Assembly: GCF_042664895.1 (NCBI RefSeq)
Contig: NZ_JBHTBQ010000019.1
Location: 124,001-188,000 of the forward strand
DNA length: 64,000 nucleotides
From: Iodobacter arcticus
GTDB lineage: Bacteria > Pseudomonadota > Gammaproteobacteria > Burkholderiales > Chitinibacteraceae
Direction of reading: 5' to 3'
The position numbers and the translations under genes are program-made. The notes under the pieces are model-generated. The model had not been told where the DNA came from. It ran no database searches and worked only from the letters and a program-made list of their open reading frames with translations. Shown one piece after another: positions 34,886-43,164 of the stretch. Position 1 is the first letter of the stretch. The number at the start of each line of letters is the position of its first letter.

Positions 34886-36625
34886 TCACTCTTCCAAGCT
34901 TGCTTCCAGCTGTTGGTAGCGCCATTGGCTGGCGTACCAGCCATCTAGATCGACCAGCTCTTGATGCGTACCGCTTTCTACCACCTTGCCGTGTTTCAGT
35001 ACCGCAATATGGTTGGCGTCGACCACGGCAGAGAGGCGGTGGCTGACGATAATCATGCTGCGTCCTTGCTTGGCGTCCCTTAGGTGATCCAGAATTTGCG
35101 TTTCGGTTTGTGTATCTACCGCCGATAGCGCATCGTCGAGCAGCAGCAGCGGTGCGTCAGACAGCAGGGCGCGGGCGATGGCGACACGTTGGCGTTGTCC
35201 GCCAGAAAGCGATACGCCTTTCTCGCCAACCGGTGTTTCATAGCCCTGCGGCAGGCGCAGAATATCGTCGTGCACTGCTGCCAGCTTGGCGACGCGTTCA
35301 ATCTCGGCTCGCGTGGCATCTGGTTTAATCAGGGCAATATTTTCTGCGACCGATGCCGAGAATAAAAACGACTCCTGCGGCACCCAGCTCATCGCCGAGC
35401 GTAGTTGCTGTAATTTATATTCTTCCACATTCACGCCATTCCAACGCACAGCGCCACTTTGCGGGTGGTATTGGCGCAGCAGCATACGTAGCAGCGTTGA
35501 TTTACCCGATCCCGTTGGGCCAACCAGAGCGAGCGTTTGCCCGGCAGCAAGGCTGAGCGAAATACCCGCCAGTGCGGCATTGTTTTGCTCTGGGTAAGTA
35601 AACTCAATCGCGTCAAAATTTAGTAAGCCGTTGGGTGCGGTTTCAACTGCACCATGATCGTCTACGGAGAGTGGCTGGCTGAGCAGCGGATCAAGCCGCG
35701 CCCATGCTGCCTTGCCACGCTCTAGCAGGGAGAGTACCCAGCCTGCAGCAAACATCGGCCAGATTAACTGGCCCAGATACATGCTAAAGCTGGTGAGTGC
35801 GCCGATGCTTAGCTCATTGTGCCAAACCAGATAGCCGCCTAAAGATAGCGTTAATACGCTGGCCGCAGTGAGCGTCATGCCGACTACGGGTTCAAATGCG
35901 GCCTCCCAGCGCTGCGCATCAAGGCTGGCTTTGGCAGCGTTTTCGGCAAGGCCAGATAGCACCTTGCTATTGCGGCCTTCTAAGCCCAAGGCACGAAGTG
36001 TGCGCACACCTGCCAGTGTTTCCTGCACATGATCGTTGAGCGCCGAAAAGCGCTCTAGCGAATCGGTAGACGCCTGATGCACTTGGCGCGATAGCCGCCA
36101 AAAACCCAGCGCCATTAGCGGGAAAGGCAGCAGGGCAACGGCGGCCAAGCGCCAATCTATGCCCAGCGTCATCATCGCCAGCACGAGGATCAGCGTCATC
36201 GAGCCATCAAAACCAGCCAGCATGGCTTCACCCGCGGCCATTTCTACTGCGTCGATATCATTGGTGCCGCGCGCCATCAAATCGCCAGTGCGTTGGCGAT
36301 GATAAAAAGCCGGGCCTTGGGCGGCTAACTTTTGGTAAAGCTGCACCCTTAGCTCTATCCCTAGGCGATAAGCCGCCGTAAACAGCTGCAAGCGCCAGCC
36401 TACGCGCAAAAAGTAGATGCTTAGCCCCATCGCAACGAGTCCCGCCAGTTGCCAGAGCAGTAAATCAGGCGTCAGCGATTTATTGACTAAGCCATCAATC
36501 ATCTGACCCACTTGGCGCGGAATCCATACCGTGAGCACGGCCACGGCAAAGAGCATGAGCGCAGCCAAAATATAGGCACGCCAATGGCGGCGGACAAAAT
36601 CGCCCAATAATTTAAACAGCGTCAT
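34886..36625 (-). CDS. ABC exporter half-transporter, SmdA/MdlA-like
   Basis: 579 residues, the same architecture as the downstream partner: membrane domain to about residue 320, then an ATPase with Walker A GPTGSGKST, VPQESFLF, signature LSGGQRQRVA, Walker B LLLDDALSAVD and SHRLSAV. Walker B has DD in place of DE, a substitution seen in one subunit of heterodimeric exporters of the Mdl type, so one ATP site may be degenerate. First gene of the pair; the 260-base gap to the second is filled by a repeat. Confidence 0.9.
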   Translation of the reverse strand: MTLFKLLGDFVRRHWRAYILAALMLFAVAVLTVWIPRQVGQMIDGLVNKSLTPDLLLWQLAGLVAMGLSIYFLRVGWRLQLFTAAYRLGIELRVQLYQKLAAQGPAFYHRQRTGDLMARGTNDIDAVEMAAGEAMLAGFDGSMTLILVLAMMTLGIDWRLAAVALLPFPLMALGFWRLSRQVHQASTDSLERFSALNDHVQETLAGVRTLRALGLEGRNSKVLSGLAENAAKASLDAQRWEAAFEPVVGMTLTAASVLTLSLGGYLVWHNELSIGALTSFSMYLGQLIWPMFAAGWVLSLLERGKAAWARLDPLLSQPLSVDDHGAVETAPNGLLNFDAIEFTYPEQNNAALAGISLSLAAGQTLALVGPTGSGKSTLLRMLLRQYHPQSGAVRWNGVNVEEYKLQQLRSAMSWVPQESFLFSASVAENIALIKPDATRAEIERVAKLAAVHDDILRLPQGYETPVGEKGVSLSGGQRQRVAIARALLSDAPLLLLDDALSAVDTQTETQILDHLRDAKQGRSMIIVSHRLSAVVDANHIAVLKHGKVVESGTHQELVDLDGWYASQWRYQQLEASLEE

Positions 36626-36685
36626 ATGGAGTTGATCTCGAAAGCTGGAGGTGATGCAGGTAAGGAAGAGCGTTCTATTTTAATG

Positions 36686-36855
36686 CTTAGCAGCCTGTCG
36701 GACTTAGCATCAGTCGGCTGCAAAATCACCTGATTGGCCCATATTTCACCGTATTTTTGACCAATAACTCGTTATTGGCGCTGCAAATTCGGCAAAATCT
36801 GGTTTCAACCATGCGATTTTTCGCTTCGACCGCCTAAGTCCGACAGGCTGCTTAG
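36686..36855. mobile_element. MITE with 17-bp perfect inverted ends and CTTAG target duplication
   Basis: Inverted ends CAGCCTGTCGGACTTAG (36691-36707) and CTAAGTCCGACAGGCTG (36834-36850) are perfect, and CTTAG directly flanks both sides (36686-36690, 36851-36855). The 160-base body has no gene and includes the palindrome CCAATAAC-TC-GTTATTGG. It looks like a non-autonomous transposable element lying between the ABC exporter and the FAD enzyme gene. Confidence 0.82.
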
Positions 36856-36977
36856 ATATTACGCAAGAGTTTATCTAGGAATTGGTAAGCAGGGAAGCAA
36901 GCATTACCCACTTCTTGTGTATTAAATGTACGGTGTGTTGAAAGGAATTATTGCAATCTAGCTGTAGGCAGCAAGGA

Positions 36978-37170
36978 GTCAATCCTATCAACTTGAGCAA
37001 AACCCGCGAGGCATGATGCTTTTGTAGCTTGGGTTAGCTGGTTTATTCGTCTATTTAAAAGGCGGATAAACCAGCGTAACCCAACATTTATGCGCAAATA
37101 GAATGTTGGGTTACGCGATAAAGCTTGCTAACCCAACCTACAAATTCCCCTGAGATTGATAGGGTTGAGT
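36978..37170. repeat. composite palindromic repeat with family E ends
   Basis: Outer arms TCAATCCTATCAACTTGAG and CTGAGATTGATAGGGTTGA. Inside, TGTAGCTTGGGTTAGC faces GCTAACCCAACCTACA, enclosing two further hairpins (CTGGTTTAT...ATAAACCAG and CGTAACCCAACATT...AATGTTGGGTTACG). Confidence 0.75.
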
Positions 37171-37230
37171 AAGGGGCGGGGTGCTAAAATTCGGCTATAG
37201 CTAATTAATTAAAGATTGAAGAGAGAAAAC

Positions 37231-38220
37231 ATGTCTTCCCATTACGATGTTCTTATTCTTGGCGCAGGCATGGCAGGTTTAAGCTGTGCCCGGCGCTTAC
37301 AAGATGCAGGCAAGAAGGTTCTGGTTTTAGAAAAAGCCCGTGGCTTAGGTGGCCGTATGGCTTGCCGCCGGACTGAAAAAGGCGCTTGGGATCATGGCGC
37401 GCAATATTTCACGGCCAGCGATCGTGATTTTGCGGCGCAAGTTGCAGCTTGGCAGCAATCGGGCTCTGTGGCGGATTGGCAAGGAAAAATCCAGGCTTGG
37501 GATGGGCAGCGTTTTAGTACGCCTAGTGCTACACAACGCTGGGTAGGTGTGCCGGGAATGAATGCGCCACTCCGCGCTCTGGCTGATGGAATTGAGATTT
37601 TATTTGATGTGAAGATCGCCGGGCTTGAAGCCATTGATGGTGGTTGGCAAGTCTTAGCAGGCGAGCAAAGCTGGCAAGCCAGCCAAGTGGTACTGAGCAC
37701 GCCTGCCGAGCAAGTAGGGCCATTATTACCAGCAGGCCATGCATTGGCTACGCTTGCTGCCTCTTGTCAGATGGAGCCTTGCTGGGCCTTACTCATTCAT
37801 TCTGCCAGACCCATTGCCCTGCCTTTTGATGGCCTGTTTATTAATCAGGGACCGCTGAGCTGGCTGGCTAGAAATAGCAGCAAGCTGGGACGCGGTAGTG
37901 AGGAAAACTGGGTGGCGCATGCCTCGCCAGAATGGTCACGTCAGCATCTGGAATTAACACCGGATAAAGCCTGCGCCATGCTAAGCCGGGCTTTTGGCGA
38001 TCTTTTCCATGATATGCCTGTCGATGGTTTACCTGTCTTTAAGCTACTGCAAATGAGCGCGCATCGCTGGCGCTTTGCGAGTGGAGCATTGCCGGTGGCT
38101 GATTTGCCCTATGCTTTAAGCAATGATGGCCTAGCTTTAGCCGGGGATTGGCTAGCAGGCGGCAAGGTAGAAGGCGCTTACCGCTCTGGCTCTGCCTTGG
38201 CTGCAGCTTTATTGGCTTAA
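37231..38220 (+). CDS. renalase-like NAD(P)/FAD-dependent oxidoreductase
   Basis: 329 residues from the ATG at 37231 (GAAGAGAG upstream; a TTG at 37216 is less likely). N-terminal FAD dinucleotide motif VLILGAGMAGLSCARRL, then the ARGLGGRMACRR segment, GAWDHGAQYFTASD and a C-terminal GLALAGDWLAGGKVEGAYRSG FAD-binding motif. This matches the bacterial renalase-like family that oxidises aberrant dihydro-nicotinamide forms. The exact substrate is not shown. Single gene. Confidence 0.87.
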   Translation: MSSHYDVLILGAGMAGLSCARRLQDAGKKVLVLEKARGLGGRMACRRTEKGAWDHGAQYFTASDRDFAAQVAAWQQSGSVADWQGKIQAWDGQRFSTPSATQRWVGVPGMNAPLRALADGIEILFDVKIAGLEAIDGGWQVLAGEQSWQASQVVLSTPAEQVGPLLPAGHALATLAASCQMEPCWALLIHSARPIALPFDGLFINQGPLSWLARNSSKLGRGSEENWVAHASPEWSRQHLELTPDKACAMLSRAFGDLFHDMPVDGLPVFKLLQMSAHRWRFASGALPVADLPYALSNDGLALAGDWLAGGKVEGAYRSGSALAAALLA

Positions 38221-38291
38221 GCGGTGGGGATGAAGCTTGTCGATAAAGGCGCATCAGCGTAAGGCCAAGCTTTGTGCAAAGTCGGGTTTGC

Positions 38292-38361
38292 GTAGGGTGT
38301 GCAAGTTGTTTTTCTTGCGCACCGGTTCTCGGTGCTTCGGCTTCGTCGTTGTACACCCTAC
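38292..38361. repeat. family B palindrome
   Basis: GTAGGGTGTGCAAGTTGTTTTTCTTGCGCACCG...GTCGTTGTACACCCTAC between two convergent genes. Less symmetrical than the 26838 copy. Confidence 0.82.
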
Positions 38362-38395
38362 AAAATTAGATTTGGCTGGGCTTGTTCCTTGCTGC

Positions 38396-38893
38396 TTAAA
38401 ATGGCATATCACCTGTTCTGAATTCCACACCGAGTGCCTCAGAAATACTTAGCATTTCCTCGTCATCCGCACTTTTAGCAATCCAGCCGCCGTAGCAATC
38501 GCCATCTGTTGCCCAATTCCATAGCGTGTAGCCGTGAGTGCGTAGCTGCTCGAAAGCGGCTTCCATCAGATCCGGCACGCTGGTGTTATCCAGAAACTCA
38601 TCATCATCCGGATCGTCCACGCCCCAGTCGATGCTGATATCGACACGCTCAACTAGCGTTTCAATGCAGGAAATAAAAGATTCGGTGTCTTTCCAATCTA
38701 CAAAGAAGCCCGATTCCCAATCGATCACATCTTTGATGATCCAGATCAGCTCTGTTTCATCGTCAGATTCATCATCGCTCTGAGCGTCAAGCTCTTCTTC
38801 AAATGCCAGCCATTGCGCTTCAACAGCGGCACGATCATCCAGATTAATTAGCTCTAAAAGCCGCTTAACTGATGCTTGGTCAGCAGTACTCAC
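38396..38893 (-). CDS. acidic protein of unknown function, 165 residues
   Basis: Strikingly acidic, with runs such as EEELDAQSDDESDDETE and WGVDDPDDDEF, and aromatic motifs VIDWESGFFVDWKDTESF and YTLWNWATDGDCYGGWIAK. It may belong to the DUF6630 group, but I am not sure. No signal or membrane segment. GGAG lies just upstream of the ATG on the minus strand (ACTAAAAGGAGTCCACCGTG context). Single gene. Confidence 0.7.
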   Translation of the reverse strand: MSTADQASVKRLLELINLDDRAAVEAQWLAFEEELDAQSDDESDDETELIWIIKDVIDWESGFFVDWKDTESFISCIETLVERVDISIDWGVDDPDDDEFLDNTSVPDLMEAAFEQLRTHGYTLWNWATDGDCYGGWIAKSADDEEMLSISEALGVEFRTGDMPF

Positions 38894-39205
38894 GGTGGAC
38901 TCCTTTTAGTACAGTTATGCCTTAAAAGTATATTCAATCATTGCACATGCAAAGCTTACTCTCTGGAATTTTCTGCCGAAAATAAATTGAGCACTCAGCA
39001 TCGCATTAAATGATTAAAATTTAATCATTATTAAGTAGTTTAAAAGCTAAGTAATGGGGTATTTTTCGCAATATAAAGCTTGAATCTTGCTGATTGTCAG
39101 CATAATAACTTGATCATAATACGCTTGGATTGCATAGATGCTTTCTTTGTTTGTGCTGTCAGTAAGATGCCACAGTATATTTTATAAGCTTTCAAGTATC
39201 CAAAG
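38894..39205. other. gap of about 310 bases without a recognised feature
   Basis: AT-rich sequence between the acidic protein gene and the acyltransferase pseudogene. No open frame, hairpin or known repeat seen. Confidence 0.5.
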
Positions 39206-41140
39206 CTAGCGCCATGCCGTACGCAACAGGGCAAGGAATGAAGGATAAAGCACCCGGTTACCATGAGCGCTTAAATGATCGCCATCAAAAAATAAAGGCA
39301 ATCCTCGATCAAAAGCTGAGCAAGTATCTGATGGGCATAGGGCAGAGAAAGTTTCCCAAACAAGCAGCTTGGGGTGCTTGTTTTGCAAAGCGGCTAGCGT
39401 GGTGGAGGCGGGCTTGCTCATTTCTTGCAAATAGCTGCGCTTTATACTGAGGCCGCTTTGGCAAATGGGGTTGTTGACGTTAAACCAGTCTGAGCAGCGA
39501 AAGGGGGAGATTTAAAAACGGGTTTGGGCGCATCCAGCATTACGATTAAAGAGCGTTTTTCTAAGCGGCTAATGATGTTTTCTGCTTCTGCCAAAATCTG
39601 ATTACGATGCTCATCTGCTTTTTGATTGGAATCTAAAACTTGTGCCTCGATAAAGGTGGTCCATTGATCGCTTAAACGGGGCATTCTGAGCGAGGCTAAA
39701 AAAATCAGATCGCCCGCTTGTGCAGTGTGCTCGATTTGCCCGAGCGCTTGCTCAATAAATTCTGCACATTGTGGGTTTGCTGTCTGGCGTAAATTGGCGA
39801 CAGGACCGCCTGCTGCCGAGTAAGGTAAAACTTCAATGCCTTGCTCATCGCTCAGCTTACGCAGCATGGTGCGGTAAGCTACGGCGTGTGAATCGCCCAG
39901 AATAAAGATTTTTCGATCTGCCAAAGCAGTGGCTTTCAGCGTATTGCTGGCAGATGGCCAAGCTTCGGGATACCAGTTTTGCACATCACGGGTAACGCTC
40001 AGGCTAAGTCGTGGCTGAGCTTTGAAAATATGCTGGGTAGAAATAAAGCAGAGCAAAATAATTGAAACGCCGCCTCCTGCAATTTGCCAGTCTCGCTTGC
40101 TATGAATAAAAATGTTTTTGCGTATGGGGCGCTCTAAAAAATGATAGGAAAAAATACTGCATAAGCCTGTGGTTAGAGCTGCAGCCAGTATATTGCTTGG
40201 GTGATCCAGCCCTGTTGTCCATCTAAATAGCACCAAAACAGGCCAGTGCCATAAATAGAGTGAATAGGATATTTTGCCGATATAAACCAACCATGAGCAT
40301 TGCAGGATGATTCCTAAACGGCCTGATGTCTTAGCAACGCCAGCAATCAGGCATAAAGTGCCACTTACAGCTAATAGAGCCCAAGGAAAAGGAAAGGCTT
40401 TTGGGTCTGAATATATAAACCCAGCCACAATTAATATCATACCGAGTGCAATGGCAAAGTTTGAGCTGTGTTTTGATTGAGCAATCAGTTTGTTTTGCTG
40501 ATGAAATATAAATAGCATTGCGCCACTGGCCAGCTCCCAGAATCGGCTGGGCAGCAGGTAATAGGCATGGTTTGGGGCGAGTTGGGTTTCATACCAAGAA
40601 TAAAACAAAGAAATAATAAACAGCAGCGGCAATAGGTATGGGGAGATTCGCCCCATAAAGTTTTTTTGTTCTTTATATTTAATCCAGATAAAAAACACGA
40701 AGGGGAATAGCAGATAAAACTGCTCTTCAACAGCCAAAGACCAGGTATGGGTAAAGGCATTAAACTCAACGCGCGGTGAGAAATAGCCATCGTTAAACCA
40801 GATCAGTGCAAAATTACTTAAGCCCGCAAAGCATACAAGGCTGTGCTGTTCGTGCTTTGGCTTAGCCATGATGCGGGCACAAAGAGCGTTTGCAGCAGAC
40901 CAACAATCATTAAACAAGCCAAGAGTGCCGGGTAAATGCGGATAATGCGCCGCGAATAAAATTGCAGCACAAAGTTCACAAAATGAGTTTGCCTGCTTTT
41001 GGCTAAGCTACTCCTGAAAAACCACCGGGCAAAATCAGCGGGTTAAAATGAAATAAAATAACCGATAAAACAGCGATTGCACGCAGGCTATCTATTTCTG
41101 GAATATAGCTAGAAGGGGATGTGTTTTTAATTAAAGTCAT
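39206..41140 (-). pseudogene. O-acyltransferase (OafA/OatA type, acyltransferase-3 plus SGNH) disrupted in three places
   Basis: Read from an ATG at 41140, the frame starts IPEIDSLRAIAVLSVILFHF...LPGGFSGV, the acyltransferase-3 N-terminus, then hits a TAG at 41003-41005. The expected DVFFVISG segment is missing. The protein resumes in a second frame (FYSRRIIRIYPALL), shifts near 40828 into a third frame (GLSNFALIWFNDGYFSP...HTWSLAVEEQFYLLFP, intact to 39442) and shifts again near 39500. There CSDWFNVNNPICQSGLSI and the SGNH end (DGDHLSAHG) continue in yet another frame to 39206. The intact gene would have O-acetylated a surface polysaccharide or peptidoglycan. Confidence 0.88.
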
Positions 41141-41302
41141 TCGCCGCCTTTAGAAGTAGTGCATAAAAACACCTGCTTAGTGCAGCACGGTGTGATGCAA
41201 AGTACTGAGGGTGGTATGCGGGATAGGCGTGATTGATCAGCTCTTCCCGTTTTATGACTTATTCATAGCAGATTGCGATATATTTTATTGGTTTTTAAAA
41301 GC

Positions 41303-41331
41303 AAAAAACCCGCATTAAAGCGGGTTTTTTT
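41303..41331 (-). terminator. Rho-independent terminator downstream of mnmE
   Basis: AAAAAACCCGC-ATTAAA-GCGGGTTTTTT, symmetrical and so able to act in both directions; 15 bases after the mnmE stop. Confidence 0.85.
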
Positions 41332-41345
41332 ACGGGCTTGCTTAA

Positions 41346-42680
41346 TTACTTTCCAATACAAAAGCGGCTAAAAATCACGCCGAGTAAATCGTCAGAGGTG
41401 AATTGCCCGGTGATTTCGCTGAGTGCGTTTTGCGCCAGACGTAATTCCTCTGCAAATATTTCGATTTGCAGATAGGCGCTTTCCGCCGTCACCAGATGGC
41501 TTTGGGCGCGGCGGATGGCGTTAAGGTGGCGCTCTCTGGCGATGAATACGCTGTCGTCATGGCCATGCCAGCCTACTAAAGTGAGCAGCTTGCTGCGTAG
41601 CTCGTCTAGGCCGATGCCTGCTTTGGCGGATACGTGGATTTCATTGTCGGCCACAATGCCTGGCACATCACCCGTGAGGTCGATCTTATTAAAGACGCGC
41701 AGTACGGGCAGCTCCGGCGGCAGTTTGTCCAGGATGGCTTGATCGTCGCTGGTAATACCGATGCGGCTGTCGATCAGCAGCAGGGCGAGTTCGGCTTTGG
41801 CAATCGCTGCCCAGGTGCGCTCAATACCGATTTTTTCTACGGTATCGGTGGTGTCACGCAAGCCTGCGGTGTCGATAATGTGCGCAGGCACGCCATCGAG
41901 TTGAATCAGCTCGCGCACGGTGTCGCGAGTCGTGCCAGCAATATCGGTGACGATGGCGATTTCTTCTCCTGCTAGCGCATTCATCAGGCTGCTTTTGCCT
42001 ACGTTAGGCTGGCCGATGAGGACCACATGCATGCCTTCACGCAGCAATTTGCCCTGAGTCGCGGTGCCAAGCACGCGTTGCAGCTGGCTTTGCAGCTCCA
42101 GCAATTTGCCGTGGGCATTGGCGGCTTCTAGGAAATCGATGTCTTCTTCGGGGAAATCGAGCGTGGCTTCTACCAGCATACGCAGAGTGATTAGCTCGTC
42201 GACCAGCACATGAATCTCACGCGAGAACGCGCCATCCAGCGATTTAAGCGCCGATTTGGCGGCAGCAGTCGATTGGGCGTCGATCAGATCGGCAACGGCT
42301 TCGGCTTGTGCCAAATCCATTTTGCCATTGAAAAAAGCGCGTTTGCTGAACTCGCCCGCTTCGGCAAAGCGTGCGCCCAGCTCTAAGCAACGAGCCAGCA
42401 GCATCTGCATCACCACAGGCCCGCCGTGGCCTTGTAATTCCAGCACTTCTTCGCCGGTAAAGGAATTGGGTCCGGGGAAATACAGTGCAATCCCTTCATC
42501 TAACACCGTACCATCTTCGGCTTTAAATCGGGCGAAGTGGGCGTAGCGGGGCTTTAAGGGCTTGCCGATGAGTTTTTCTACAATATCGCCCAAATGACGG
42601 CCAGAAATACGAATAACGCCCACGCCACCTCGACCCGGGGCAGTGGCAATGGCGGCGATGATGTCGGGGGTGTAAAGCAT
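41346..42680 (-). CDS. mnmE: tRNA modification GTPase MnmE (TrmE)
   Basis: With MnmG installs the carboxymethylaminomethyl (or related) group on wobble uridine of tRNAs. 444 residues from the ATG at 42680; the ATG at 42719 would overlap the upstream gene. N-terminal folate-binding part (IAAIATAPGRGGVGVIRISG), a G domain inserted in the helical domain (GQPNVGKSS, DIAGTTRD, FNKIDL) and the essential C-terminal FCIGK. It lies in the yidC-mnmE block next to oriC, as is usual. Confidence 0.96.
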   Translation of the reverse strand: MLYTPDIIAAIATAPGRGGVGVIRISGRHLGDIVEKLIGKPLKPRYAHFARFKAEDGTVLDEGIALYFPGPNSFTGEEVLELQGHGGPVVMQMLLARCLELGARFAEAGEFSKRAFFNGKMDLAQAEAVADLIDAQSTAAAKSALKSLDGAFSREIHVLVDELITLRMLVEATLDFPEEDIDFLEAANAHGKLLELQSQLQRVLGTATQGKLLREGMHVVLIGQPNVGKSSLMNALAGEEIAIVTDIAGTTRDTVRELIQLDGVPAHIIDTAGLRDTTDTVEKIGIERTWAAIAKAELALLLIDSRIGITSDDQAILDKLPPELPVLRVFNKIDLTGDVPGIVADNEIHVSAKAGIGLDELRSKLLTLVGWHGHDDSVFIARERHLNAIRRAQSHLVTAESAYLQIEIFAEELRLAQNALSEITGQFTSDDLLGVIFSRFCIGK

Positions 42681-42699
42681 GGCGGACTCGGTATGGGGA

Positions 42700-43098
42700 T
42701 TAAGTAAAACTTTCTTCATAAGCGGTGCAAAGCAGGATGAGCCAGCCTTGCGATGTATTAATCAGATTATACGTGGTATGGAACTGCCACGGCGCTTGTT
42801 GCTTGCGTTCAATATGCCAATTGATATCTGCGATGGCGTGTTGCGCGCCTTGCAAAAAGAGCTGATTAATCTTGAAGCTAGCTTTTAAAAAACCATGCTC
42901 TGTATACCACTGGCAAAGCTCCTGCATATTGCTTGCTGTGGCATCCGGGCTAGAAAAATGCGTGTATTGCCCATGCTGAGCAATGCCTGAAGGCACGGCA
43001 AACATCCCAGCAATACTCGGGCTATCTTGCTGATTGTAAGCAAGGCAATAGGTATTAAAAAAGTGCTCAATTTCAGTGTGGATTTGTTGTGTGGTCAT
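42700..43098 (-). CDS. SnoaL/NTF2-like protein of unknown function
   Basis: 132 residues with the pattern of an NTF2-like cone fold: helix IEHFFNTYCLAYNQQDSPSIAGMF, then strands ending in LINTSQGWLILLCTAYEE. No catalytic residues can be named. It sits between yidC and mnmE on the same strand, 19 bases before the chosen mnmE start, so the two may be co-transcribed. Not part of the conserved oriC block in most relatives. Confidence 0.6.
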   Translation of the reverse strand: MTTQQIHTEIEHFFNTYCLAYNQQDSPSIAGMFAVPSGIAQHGQYTHFSSPDATASNMQELCQWYTEHGFLKASFKINQLFLQGAQHAIADINWHIERKQQAPWQFHTTYNLINTSQGWLILLCTAYEESFT

Positions 43099-43126
43099 TA
43101 CAAATACTCGGCTGCTCTGAAATGAA

Positions 43127-43148
43127 AACGCCGCCCTAAGGCGGCGTT
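43127..43148 (-). terminator. Rho-independent terminator downstream of yidC
   Basis: AACGCCGCC-CTAA-GGCGGCGTT followed on the minus strand by TTTTC; separates yidC from the SnoaL-like gene. Confidence 0.78.
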
Positions 43149-43164
43149 ATTTGGCAGTGACTTG

